Of a DNA stretch of 36,506 bases, positions 1 through 8,152 are shown piece by piece. The DNA lies in contig JAEEWS010000027.1 of the NCBI GenBank assembly GCA_016287765.1, positions 1-36,506 of the forward strand, in the 5' to 3' direction. The notes below the pieces were generated by a model. It saw only the letters and a program-made list of their open reading frames with translations, ran no database searches and had not been told where the DNA came from. A program made the translations under genes and the position numbers. Source of the stretch: Lachnospiraceae bacterium. Lineage in GTDB: Bacteria; Bacillota_A; Clostridia; Lachnospirales; Lachnospiraceae. The stretch's first letter is position 1. Each line of letters opens with the position of its first letter.

Positions 1-178
1 TGGGGACGGGGTTAGGGGTTCATTTTGGCGCTTTGCGCCGAAAAATGAACCCCTAACCCCGTCCCCAAAGGGTCAAAAGATGAGCCTATAACCCCGTCCC
101 CGGGTGTCAAAAAATGAACCCCTAACCCCGTCCCCAAAGGGTCAAAAAGTGAACCTATAACCCCGTCCCCGGGTGTCA
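1..178. repeat. GGGGACGGGG palindromic repeat array (window start)
   Basis: Opens with a near-perfect hairpin at 2-65 whose arms are GGGGACGGGGTTAGGGGTTC and its complement, centred on GGCGC-TTT-GCGCC. It is followed by three more inverted-orientation units separated by the two linker types of this family (CCCCAAAGGGTCA and CCCCGGGTGTCA). Only the right-hand part of a larger inverted array seems to be present, because the window starts in the central hairpin. The array ends about 16 bases before the -35 region of the GH13 gene. Non-coding; behaves like a REP/BIME-type element. Confidence 0.9.
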
Positions 179-194
179 TTTTCAGAAACACTCC

Positions 195-241
195 TTGCGT
201 CGGGGGGAGAATATGCTATAATGAAACAAATGCATATGCAT
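195..241 (+). promoter_or_regulatory. Promoter and palindromic operator candidate of the GH13 gene
   Basis: TTGCGT (195-200), a 16-base spacer and TATAAT (217-222) preceded by TG (extended -10). Immediately downstream, covering the expected transcription start, is a perfect 12-bp palindrome ATGCATATGCAT (230-241), a plausible repressor site, though the protein that would bind it is unknown. Confidence 0.6.
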
Positions 242-266
242 TATGGATAGAGGATGCGAACAATAA

Positions 267-2276
267 ATGGATCCATTAAAAGCTTTTTACTCCGACGGTA
301 CGGCCGATTTTTGCCGAACCTTTCAAGTGGACTCAAATGAAAATGTGTTGATCAGGCTCAGGACTCCGAAGAGGATGCAGGTGAAGCCCTTGTTTATGTG
401 CGATTTTACCGAGATAACAATGGAACTCTGCGATTCGGGGCCTTTTTTTGATTACTATTCCTGCGAGATGATGATGCCCAATTACCCCTTAAGCTATGCT
501 TTTAAGGTGGTTTACGAGGGCAGGATATATTATTACACCAGGAACGGTCTTAAGGATTATTACGAGTGGGAGGACAGCCTTAAGCTCCTTCCCGGCTTCA
601 GAGTGCCTGATTGGGCGGTGGGAGCCGTAATGTATCAGATCTACCCCGACCGCTTCTGCAACGGGGATAAGAGTAACGATGTGGAAAACGGCGAATACTA
701 CTACGCCGACATGCCGGTGGAGCATGTGTATGACTGGAATGCACCGGTGGCAAATCTGGATGTTTCCAGATTTTACGGAGGAGATCTGGGGGGAGTGCTT
801 AAAAAACTGGACTATCTTCAGAATCTGGGCATAGAAGTTCTCTACCTGAATCCCATTTTTGTATCTCCTTCAAACCACAAATATGATTGTCAGGATTACG
901 ATCATATAGATCCTCATCTCACCACCATAGTGAAGAATATTGGATCTCCCGGAGTCTACGGAAACAACAAATACGTTATAAAGACCACGGACAGGGATAA
1001 TCTTGAGGCAAGCAACGCTTGGTTTGCGGATTTTGTGAAGCAGGTCCATGCCAGAGGCATGAAGGTTATCCTGGACGGAGTTTTCAATCACTGCGGTTCA
1101 TTCAACAAATGGATGGACAGGGAAGGTTATTATTCCAACGGTGATGAAAGCGAGGTTGGGGCTTACAGGAGCAGGGAGAGCAAGTACAGAGATTTCTTCA
1201 AGTTCTCGGATCCGGAGGATCCCAATTCCTATGAAGGCTGGTGGGGCTTTGACACCCTGCCCAAGCTAAATTACGAAGGCTCCGAAGAACTTTGCGAATA
1301 TATATGCCGGATAGGTGCCAAATGGGTTTCGGAACCCTACAACTGTGACGGCTGGAGACTGGATGTGGCGGCGGATCTCGGTCATTCCGAGGAGTTTAAC
1401 CACAAGTTCTGGAAGCGTTTCAGGAAAGCGGTGAAGGAAGCAAATCCCGACAGCATCATCCTGGCGGAGCATTACGGAAATGCGGAAAAATGGCTTAAGG
1501 GCGACGAGTGGGATACCATCATGAACTACGATGCTTTTATGGAACCCATCACCTGGTTCCTGACCGGAATGGAGAAGCATAGCGACGAGTTCAGAGAATA
1601 TATGCTTAATAATACGGATGCACTTATGGACGGGCTGTTCAACCGCAGCAAGGCATTTTCCACAGCCACCATGTACACGGCCATGAACGAGCTGTCCAAC
1701 CACGATCATTCCAGATTTTTGACCAGGACCAACCACTATGTGGGAAGAGTGGCCTATCTGGGGGCGGATGCGGCTTCCAAGGACGTGCATCCCGAGATCT
1801 TTGCGGAGGCGGTGGTGTTCCAGATGACCTGGCCCGGATGTCCCACCGTTTACTACGGCGACGAAGCGGGACAGTGCGGATTTACGGATCCGGACAGCAG
1901 AAGGACTTACCCCTGGGGCCATGAGGACAGGGATCTGATACATCTCCACAAGGAGATGATAGCCATCCGTAAGCGGCTTGCGGTGCTTAAATACGGTTCA
2001 GTGATGCCTCTTTATGCAGAGAGGGGAGTTTTTGCCTTTGCAAGGTTTGACAGAAACAATATCATCGTCACGGTGCTTAACAATAATGACTGCGAAAAGG
2101 ATCTGACCATTTCCCTGGAGGGCATAGATATCGACATGGGCGCGATGATCACCCTTATGCTCACGGATGCGGAAGGATACCGCAGAGAAGCACGTTTTAT
2201 CCAGGTTATCGACAGGCAGTTTTCACTGCATATGCTTCCTCATTCCTCTTGTGTGATGAAGGACCTGGATCCATAA
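267..2276 (+). CDS. GH13 alpha-amylase family enzyme (neopullulanase/cyclomaltodextrinase-like)
   Basis: 669 residues without a signal peptide, so a cytosolic enzyme that cleaves alpha-glucosidic bonds in malto-oligosaccharides or related sugars. After an N-terminal beta-domain of about 115 residues the TIM barrel starts at VMYQIYPDRF. Conserved GH13 regions are DGVFNH (270-275), DGWRLD with nucleophile Asp366, ILAE with acid/base Glu401, and NHD with Asp480. YEGWWGFDTLPKLN before the nucleophile is typical of the neopullulanase/maltogenic amylase group. It has its own promoter and terminator, so it is not part of the downstream ABC operon. The ATG has only a weak GAGG about 13 bases upstream. 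The exact specificity (pullulan, cyclodextrin, maltodextrin) cannot be read from sequence. Confidence 0.92.
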   Translation: MDPLKAFYSDGTADFCRTFQVDSNENVLIRLRTPKRMQVKPLFMCDFTEITMELCDSGPFFDYYSCEMMMPNYPLSYAFKVVYEGRIYYYTRNGLKDYYEWEDSLKLLPGFRVPDWAVGAVMYQIYPDRFCNGDKSNDVENGEYYYADMPVEHVYDWNAPVANLDVSRFYGGDLGGVLKKLDYLQNLGIEVLYLNPIFVSPSNHKYDCQDYDHIDPHLTTIVKNIGSPGVYGNNKYVIKTTDRDNLEASNAWFADFVKQVHARGMKVILDGVFNHCGSFNKWMDREGYYSNGDESEVGAYRSRESKYRDFFKFSDPEDPNSYEGWWGFDTLPKLNYEGSEELCEYICRIGAKWVSEPYNCDGWRLDVAADLGHSEEFNHKFWKRFRKAVKEANPDSIILAEHYGNAEKWLKGDEWDTIMNYDAFMEPITWFLTGMEKHSDEFREYMLNNTDALMDGLFNRSKAFSTATMYTAMNELSNHDHSRFLTRTNHYVGRVAYLGADAASKDVHPEIFAEAVVFQMTWPGCPTVYYGDEAGQCGFTDPDSRRTYPWGHEDRDLIHLHKEMIAIRKRLAVLKYGSVMPLYAERGVFAFARFDRNNIIVTVLNNNDCEKDLTISLEGIDIDMGAMITLMLTDAEGYRREARFIQVIDRQFSLHMLPHSSCVMKDLDP

Positions 2277-2283
2277 AAAAATA

Positions 2284-2336
2284 AGAGACATTCTGCCCGG
2301 AACTTAAATGGTCCGGGACTGAATGCCTCTTTTTAT
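2284..2336. terminator. Bidirectional terminator between GH13 and araC-type genes
   Basis: Imperfect stem pairing AGAGACATTC and GCCCGGA with TCCGGGA and GAATGCCTCT, followed by a T-run on the plus strand and preceded by an A-rich run that serves the minus strand. It lies between two convergent genes. Confidence 0.8.
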
Positions 2337-3181
2337 TATTGCTCAAAATTGTGGGTCTTTGCCTGGGTGCGGTAGGTTCTGGGCGAAACTCCGAACCGTT
2401 TCTTAAAGCAATCCTTAAAATAATTGCTGGAATTAAATCCGCAGGCAGTAGCTATGTCCGTTACGGAATCGTCGGTGGTGAGGAGCATCTGTGTGGCCTG
2501 GCGGAGACGGATGTAATTCACGTATTCGCTGAAGGTCTTGCCCGTAACATGACGGAATTTTTTGGAAAGATAAGTGGGACTCAGGTTTATCCTTGCAGCC
2601 GCATCCTCTAATGTGATGGAACCTGCATATTCTTCCGCGACGAGTCTCATGGTGGATTCTATATCTTCATCAAAGCCCTTTCCCGTGTCTACCTGTTCGT
2701 AGATGAAAATGCCGTAACGCTGTATCCATAATAATATCTGCTTGAAAAGAAGGATCAGATTCTCTACCGAATAGTCATCGGGAATGTTGTTTTCGGTCAG
2801 CATCATCTCGATGAGATTGTCGATCTGTTCCAGACCTTTTTTTACTATAAGGATCTTCCCGGATGAACCGAGTTTGTCGATCAGATCGGTGTGAGAGGTG
2901 AGATACTCATTTCCGAGAACGGGCAGATCGCAGTAGATGACAGTACGTTCGCAAAGCACCGTTCCTTCATATTTGGTGCAGTGACTCTCGCCGGGAGCGG
3001 CAATAAAAATGTCCCCGGGAGAAAGGTGGAATTCTTTGCCGTTAACGTAATATGTACAGCTTCCGGACTTCAGATAGAAGAATTCCACATAGGAATGCAT
3101 GTGCTCGTAATTCATTCTGAATGAGGGAACACGAATGGCTCGTTCAATAAAAATTCCTGCATTATTTTTATCAAGTGACAT
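2336..3181 (-). CDS. AraC-family transcriptional regulator
   Basis: 281 residues. The N-terminal cupin-like sensor half (about 1-170) contains the HxHxxxE-type segment around MHSYVEFFYL and SPGDIFIAAPGESH. The C-terminal half has the two helix-turn-helix units of AraC proteins (ITLEDAAARINLSPTYLSKKF and TDIATACGFNSSNYFKDCFKK) and the closing GVSPRTYR signature. It is divergent from the ABC transporter operon, so it most likely activates that operon in response to its sugar; this is inferred from position. A consensus promoter lies at 3254-3282. Confidence 0.92.
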   Translation of the reverse strand: MSLDKNNAGIFIERAIRVPSFRMNYEHMHSYVEFFYLKSGSCTYYVNGKEFHLSPGDIFIAAPGESHCTKYEGTVLCERTVIYCDLPVLGNEYLTSHTDLIDKLGSSGKILIVKKGLEQIDNLIEMMLTENNIPDDYSVENLILLFKQILLWIQRYGIFIYEQVDTGKGFDEDIESTMRLVAEEYAGSITLEDAAARINLSPTYLSKKFRHVTGKTFSEYVNYIRLRQATQMLLTTDDSVTDIATACGFNSSNYFKDCFKKRFGVSPRTYRTQAKTHNFEQ

Positions 3182-3253
3182 ATTTTTTACTCTTTTCCCC
3201 TGGATTTTAAGGCTGCAGATCGGGTCTCCGCGTCTGAAACCTTACTATTTTCG

Positions 3254-3282
3254 ATAATATCACAAAAAGAATCGTTTGTCAA
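3254..3282 (-). promoter_or_regulatory. SigA-type promoter of the AraC-family gene
   Basis: On the minus strand TTGACA (3282-3277), 17-base spacer, TATTAT (3259-3254). It sits in the 341-bp AT-rich divergent intergenic region 3182-3522, which holds no gene. Confidence 0.75.
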
Positions 3283-3390
3283 AATATATGCGTTTTAATA
3301 TTTTTAAACTTTTTTTTTGCTGTTTTTGTCTCCGAAAATTTGAATGAAGAATATAAAATCAGTTATTTTGTATATAAAGTACATATATAT

Positions 3391-3423
3391 TTGGTAGTAT
3401 TTTGTGCAGTTTGGATATAGAAT
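3391..3423 (+). promoter_or_regulatory. Possible promoter of the sugar ABC operon
   Basis: A TTGGTA (3391-3396) and a GATATAGAAT block (3414-3423) could form a weak promoter, giving a leader of roughly 95 bases before the binding-protein gene. A poor -35 is expected for an AraC-activated promoter. No operator half-sites could be assigned with confidence. Confidence 0.35.
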
Positions 3424-3522
3424 GTGAATTACAAGCTGATAAGTAATTTACACGGCCGTGGATCACTTTGCGCTTTATCAACTACCTACTAAAACAGATA
3501 GTAAAGGAGAAAAGGGAAACTT

Positions 3523-4908
3523 ATGAAGAAAAAACTCGTAGCTCTTTTAATGGCTGCTACACTTGTTCTTTCTCTTACCGCTTGCGGCAAGACAAAGGAT
3601 ACTGCTTCCAATAACGACAGCAGCTCAAAGACAAACACCAGCAGCACAACAAACAACACGTCTTCAAATGATGCTTCCAAGAAAGAAGATGAGAAGATCA
3701 CTCTCAGAATGGCTTGGTGGGGATCACAGACAAGACATGACAGAACTGTTCAGGTTATCGAAATGTATGAGAAGGCTCATCCCAATGTAGATATTGAATA
3801 TGAATTCTTCTCTTTTGACGACTATTTCACAAAGCTTAAGACACTGGTTGCTTCAGATCAGGTTTGGGATATCTTCCAGCTCGGCGGTAACTTCCCTGAC
3901 TATGTAAGCAAGATCTACTACCTTGACGGTTTCGTTAAGGATGGTACCATCGATACTTCCAAGATCGGTGATGCTTACCTCAACATCACAAGAGACACCG
4001 AAGGTAATCTTGTTGGTCTTTCCAACGGTCTTAACACTTACGGTATCGCTTACGACGTTGATATGTTCAAGAACTCAGGCGTAGAGCTTCCTACCTCCAC
4101 ATGGACATGGGATGACTATGCAGCAGCTGCAAGAAAGATCGCCAAGGCTACAGGCCACTTCGGAACATCCAGCTTCACAAGCTCCGAATTCAACGCAGGT
4201 TGCTCAGTTTACATCGGACAGCAGGGCTCTCTCGGACAGTACGGTTTCTTCAACGTAGGTCTTACAGGAATGGGCTTTGATGATCCTCAGATGCTTAAGG
4301 GTTACATCCAGATGAGAGCCGATCTCATTAAGGAAGGTGCTTCACCCGATGCAGGTGCTGAAATGGAGATCACCAACATCGAGAACGACTTCCTTGTAAC
4401 AGGCGAAGCAGGTATGACATGGGTTGCTGTTAACCAGTTCCCCACCATCTACGATGCATGTGCTAAGAACGGCAGAACACTTGCTCTTGCTACACTTCCC
4501 AGAGTAAACAAGAACGGTAACTCCGGTTCCGTTATCCAGTCTTCTCAGATGCTTTGCGTATCTCAGGATTCACAGCACAAGAAGGAAGCAGCTCAGTTCA
4601 TCAACTGGTTCCAGAACAGCACAGAGTGCAACAATGTTCTTCTTGGCGAGCGTGGTATCCCGATCAACGAGGACGTTCGTACAGCTCTTATGGCAAACGC
4701 TACACCGGGCCAGCAGATCATGTATGATTATGTTACTCTTGTAGGTACCTTCAAGACACCTGAAAAGGTTAACGTTACCAGCCCTGCAGGTCAGGATCAG
4801 GTAGTTGACCTTTACAGAAACTACATCCAGCAGGTTGTAAGCGGCGAGATCACTGCAGCTCAGGCAGCAGACCTTACATATGCGGCTGCTGAAAAGCTCT
4901 TTAAGTAA
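3523..4908 (+). CDS. Sugar ABC transporter substrate-binding lipoprotein
   Basis: 461 residues. A lipoprotein signal ends in LTAC with Cys21 as lipidation site, followed by a low-complexity Ser/Thr/Asn linker (about 25-55) and a family 1 solute-binding fold (WWGSQTRHDRTVQVIEMYEK; EAGMTWVAVNQ near the C-terminal lobe). It captures an oligosaccharide outside the membrane and delivers it to the two permeases encoded next. AAGGAGA and AAAGGG precede the ATG. Codon use is strongly biased to a few codons, in line with high expression. A stable hairpin follows the gene. The ligand is not evident; the downstream enzymes suggest a uronic-acid- or alpha-linked plant oligosaccharide. Confidence 0.93.
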   Translation: MKKKLVALLMAATLVLSLTACGKTKDTASNNDSSSKTNTSSTTNNTSSNDASKKEDEKITLRMAWWGSQTRHDRTVQVIEMYEKAHPNVDIEYEFFSFDDYFTKLKTLVASDQVWDIFQLGGNFPDYVSKIYYLDGFVKDGTIDTSKIGDAYLNITRDTEGNLVGLSNGLNTYGIAYDVDMFKNSGVELPTSTWTWDDYAAAARKIAKATGHFGTSSFTSSEFNAGCSVYIGQQGSLGQYGFFNVGLTGMGFDDPQMLKGYIQMRADLIKEGASPDAGAEMEITNIENDFLVTGEAGMTWVAVNQFPTIYDACAKNGRTLALATLPRVNKNGNSGSVIQSSQMLCVSQDSQHKKEAAQFINWFQNSTECNNVLLGERGIPINEDVRTALMANATPGQQIMYDYVTLVGTFKTPEKVNVTSPAGQDQVVDLYRNYIQQVVSGEITAAQAADLTYAAAEKLFK

Positions 4909-4929
4909 AAAAACCATTTGATATTTCAT

Positions 4930-4970
4930 CGACGGGGCACGTCCACGGGAACGTGGACGTGCCCTTGTCG
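4930..4970 (+). promoter_or_regulatory. Intercistronic hairpin after the binding-protein gene
   Basis: A perfect 13-bp stem (4935-4947 with 4952-4964) closed by a GGAA tetraloop, extended by CGAC/GTCG. No U-run follows, so it is not a classical terminator. Such structures between binding-protein and permease genes commonly protect the upstream mRNA segment, giving more binding protein than permease; that role is inferred here. Confidence 0.75.
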
Positions 4971-4988
4971 GTAAAAAAAGGTAAAAAG

Positions 4989-5891
4989 ATGAATAATATC
5001 AAGAAATTCTTCAACAAAGATAATACAGTCGGATACGTGTTTGCATTCCCTTTCATTTTTGGATTCTTATGCTTTTCGCTGATCCCTATGTTCACATCCT
5101 TCATTTATTCCTTTACGGATGTTTCACTTATGAACATGAATTCAGATATCCCCTTTGTGGGACTGGATAAATATGCCAAGCTCATCAGCGACAATATCTT
5201 TAGAAAATCATTGGGGATTACACTTAAATACGTGTTTATATCCGTACCTCTCAAATTGGCTTTTGCACTTTTGGTTGCTTTCCTTTTGACCAGAAAGAGC
5301 AAAATGGTTACATTATACCGTTCACTTTATTATATTCCTTCATTGGTAGGAGGAAGTATAGCGGTTGCTCTCGTATGGAAACAGATCTTCGCAAGAAGAG
5401 GACTTATCAATACCGTTCTTACAGACCTTTCCCTTCATACGATCAACTGGTTCGGAGATCAAAAGCTGGCTCTCTATCCTTTGATCCTCATGAGTGTATG
5501 GCAATTCGGTTCATCCATGATCATTTTTGCCGCAGGCCTCAAGGAGATCCCTCAGAGCTACTATGAAGCGGCTATGATAGATGGAGCTAACGGTTTCCAG
5601 CGTTTCTTTAAGATTACATTACCCTGTCTTTCACCCATCGTACTTTACAACCTGATCATGCAGACCATTTCTGCGTTCATGGCATTCACACAGGCATTCG
5701 TAATCACCGCCGGTGGACCTAATAACGGAACGATGATGTATGCACTGTACGTATATAATCAGGCATTTAAGTATAACGATATGGGCTATGCCTGTGCAAT
5801 GAGCTGGGTAATGCTTATCGTAATGAGTATTATTACTTTGGTTATCTTCAAGACATCCAAGATGTGGGTGTTCTCGGAAGCAGATTCGTAG
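4989..5891 (+). CDS. Sugar ABC transporter permease (CUT1, MalF/UgpA-like)
   Basis: About 300 residues with six predicted membrane helices and the cytoplasmic EAA loop (SYYEAAMIDGANGFQRFFKI), where it docks to the ATPase. The ATG at 4989 is preferred over the GTG at 4953 because the GTG lies inside the right arm of the intercistronic hairpin and the membrane domain begins only after the later start. It pairs with the next permease. No ATP-binding subunit is encoded in the cluster, so a shared MsmK/MalK-type ATPase elsewhere is expected, as is usual for Gram-positive CUT1 systems. Confidence 0.93.
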   Translation: MNNIKKFFNKDNTVGYVFAFPFIFGFLCFSLIPMFTSFIYSFTDVSLMNMNSDIPFVGLDKYAKLISDNIFRKSLGITLKYVFISVPLKLAFALLVAFLLTRKSKMVTLYRSLYYIPSLVGGSIAVALVWKQIFARRGLINTVLTDLSLHTINWFGDQKLALYPLILMSVWQFGSSMIIFAAGLKEIPQSYYEAAMIDGANGFQRFFKITLPCLSPIVLYNLIMQTISAFMAFTQAFVITAGGPNNGTMMYALYVYNQAFKYNDMGYACAMSWVMLIVMSIITLVIFKTSKMWVFSEADS

Positions 5892-5901
5892 GAGGCGGGA
5901 G

Positions 5902-6744
5902 ATGAAGGCCAGAAAGATTATCGGAAAAGTCATTTATCACTTATTCGTCCTTGCTTTTGGATTCTGCATGATATATCCTGTACTTTGGATGATAAGCGGT
6001 TCCTTTAAAGACAACGCTCAGATCCTTACAGGCGGTCTCAGTCTGTTTCCGAAAGAAGTGATCAAGACAAATTATGCAACAGGCTGGAGAGGATTCTCGG
6101 GTATCACGTTTGCTACCTTCTTTACGAACTCGGGAATACTTACTTCCATAGCAACATTCGGAACTCTTGTAAGTTCGGCACTGGTATCCTATTCCCTTTC
6201 AAGAGTTCATTTTAAAGGCAGAGGCTTATGGTTCTCCTGCATGATCGCCACAATGATGCTGCCCGGACAGGTCATCATGATCCCGTCCTTCCTTATCTGG
6301 CATAAGCTTGGTCTTGTGGGAACCTATGTTCCGCTGGTACTTCCTTACTTCTGCGGACAGGCGTTCTTCATTTACCAGATGATGCAGTTCATGAAGGGCA
6401 TACCGAGAGAACTGGATGAAGCGGCAAAGATCGACGGATGCAGCAAGTACGGCATCTTCGGCAGGATCATCTTCCCGCTGCTTAAACCCTCACTCATTAC
6501 CACTGTTATCATTCAATTCTACTGGAAATGGGATGATTATATGGGACCCTTGCTTTACTTAAACAAGCCCCAGCAGTATCCCGTATCCATAGCCATAAAG
6601 TTGTTTGCCGACGCTACATCGACCACAGACTACGGTGCAATGTTCGCGATGTCCTCCCTTTCGCTGATCCCCGTATTCTTAATCTTCCTGTTCTTTAACC
6701 GTTACCTGGTACAGGGAATAGGAACAAGCGGACTTAAAGGATGA
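5902..6744 (+). CDS. Sugar ABC transporter permease (CUT1, MalG/UgpE-like)
   Basis: 280 residues with six predicted helices. The EAA motif is in the loop ELDEAAKIDGCSKYGIF, and the FNRYLVQGIGTSGLKG C-terminus is typical of MalG-type permeases. AGGAGG lies just upstream of the ATG, and the gene starts 10 bases after the first permease. Its last codons overlap the following hydrolase start by 4 bases (ATGA), indicating translational coupling. Confidence 0.94.
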   Translation: MKARKIIGKVIYHLFVLAFGFCMIYPVLWMISGSFKDNAQILTGGLSLFPKEVIKTNYATGWRGFSGITFATFFTNSGILTSIATFGTLVSSALVSYSLSRVHFKGRGLWFSCMIATMMLPGQVIMIPSFLIWHKLGLVGTYVPLVLPYFCGQAFFIYQMMQFMKGIPRELDEAAKIDGCSKYGIFGRIIFPLLKPSLITTVIIQFYWKWDDYMGPLLYLNKPQQYPVSIAIKLFADATSTTDYGAMFAMSSLSLIPVFLIFLFFNRYLVQGIGTSGLKG

Positions 6745-8132
6745 ATAAAGTTACTTTTAAAATCGAAGACTTGTTTTTACAAAAACTTTACGATGAAGCG
6801 GAGCGAAGGATCGCGGGAAATCTGCGTGACTTCGCCGGCCGTCCCGTACTGGTGGAAGGTGCGGGATATGAGAAGATATGGCTCGAAACCCAGCCTATGG
6901 GCGGAGAGATGTTCTTTAAGAGGGATAATTCCGGCGCGTCGCTCAACAATCAGCTCCTTTTTATGGAGGGGCAGAGGAGCGACGGCAGACTTCCCGGCAG
7001 TATAAAGCTGGAGAACGGCAAGGTTATCCCCGAATATAATAAGTTACAGGGCTTTTGTTTTGCGGAGCCGGCCTATAACATGTACTGGCTCATAAATAAA
7101 GACAGGGAGTATTTGTACCTTTTGGAGTCAGTGCTGGAGAAATTTGATGCCTGGCTCTGGAAGGAAAGAGACAGTGATAACGACGGCTGTCTTGAGAGCT
7201 TTTGCGTTTATGATACGGGTGAAGACGGAGCGGTACGCTATCAGGATGCACCTAATTACTGGACCGAAAGTACACCACCTACCGAATATGAAGCGGTACC
7301 CATGGCCTCTTCGGACATAATGAGCTGGTCCTTTTCTGCAAGGAAAATGCTGGCTAAGATCATGGACGACTCAGGCAAACAGACGGAAAGCGACAAGTGG
7401 CTGGCAAAAGCCCTTGAAGTGCGACAAAAGCTGGAGAGTTATCTCTGGAACGAAGAAAGATCCGCATTTTTTGACAGAAATAAGAATCATTTAATGCAAA
7501 AAACATTGACACATGCTACATTAAAAGCTATGTTTTGGGGGAGCGTGTCTAAGGAAAAAGCGGATCTGTTTGTAAAAGAACATTTGCTTAACGTAGAGGA
7601 GTTTTGGACACCTATGCCTCTCCCTGCGGTTGCTGCAAATGACCGGGATTTCAGAAACATCCCGGAAAACAATTGGAGCGGACAATGTGAATCGCTCATT
7701 TATCAAAGAGCGATCAGAGCGCTTGAAAACTATGGCTGGGACAAGCTGATCCCCATATTGGGAGATAAGCTTTTTACTGCAGTCGGTCGCGGCATGAATT
7801 TTGTACAACAGTTTGATCCGTTCACGGGGAAAGCATCATTGAACGAGATCAGCGGAGGTCAACCGACCTACGGACCGGCTATTTTATCCGTACTTGAATA
7901 TTTTTCGAGGATTTACGGCTTACATCAAGAGGGTAATAATGTCTACTGGGGCATGAAAAAAGGCCCGGACTATGAATATGTACAGGTTTTAAATGATGTG
8001 GAATACAAAATTAGCCACAAGGGTAACAAGTCCGAAGGATTCCTTGACGGTAAGAAACTGTTCGATTGCAGAGGCAACGGACGGATCATTACCGACTTAC
8101 GGGGAAAGATCTTGAAAACAACCGCGTGGTAA
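6741..8132 (+). CDS. Glycoside hydrolase, (alpha/alpha)6 barrel, GH63/MGH1-like
   Basis: 463 residues without a signal peptide, so cytosolic. The N-terminal part has IWLETQPMGGEMFFKRD and LLFMEGQRSDGRLPGS, and the middle carries RDSDNDGCLESF (about 143-154), the position of the catalytic acid region in GH63-like (alpha/alpha)6 enzymes; the C-terminal half has SGGQPTYGPAILSVLEYF. This matches the MGH1-like (mannosylglycerate-hydrolase-like) domain group. It probably trims the oligosaccharide imported by the preceding transporter. It is translationally coupled to the permease through ATGA. Linkage and sugar specificity cannot be assigned; trehalase-like or alpha-mannosidase/glucosidase activities are alternatives. 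Confidence 0.75.
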   Translation: MNKVTFKIEDLFLQKLYDEAERRIAGNLRDFAGRPVLVEGAGYEKIWLETQPMGGEMFFKRDNSGASLNNQLLFMEGQRSDGRLPGSIKLENGKVIPEYNKLQGFCFAEPAYNMYWLINKDREYLYLLESVLEKFDAWLWKERDSDNDGCLESFCVYDTGEDGAVRYQDAPNYWTESTPPTEYEAVPMASSDIMSWSFSARKMLAKIMDDSGKQTESDKWLAKALEVRQKLESYLWNEERSAFFDRNKNHLMQKTLTHATLKAMFWGSVSKEKADLFVKEHLLNVEEFWTPMPLPAVAANDRDFRNIPENNWSGQCESLIYQRAIRALENYGWDKLIPILGDKLFTAVGRGMNFVQQFDPFTGKASLNEISGGQPTYGPAILSVLEYFSRIYGLHQEGNNVYWGMKKGPDYEYVQVLNDVEYKISHKGNKSEGFLDGKKLFDCRGNGRIITDLRGKILKTTAW

Positions 8133-8152
8133 TAGTAAGGAGTAAAATTCAG

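Noticed and set aside
1266..1949. 227-codon minus-strand frame inside the GH13 gene
   Set aside because: It is antisense to a complete, conserved enzyme and shows no family features.
8066..8152. Upstream in-frame extension of the GH4 gene
   Set aside because: It overlaps the previous gene, and TAAGGAGT precedes the later ATG, where the Rossmann fold begins.
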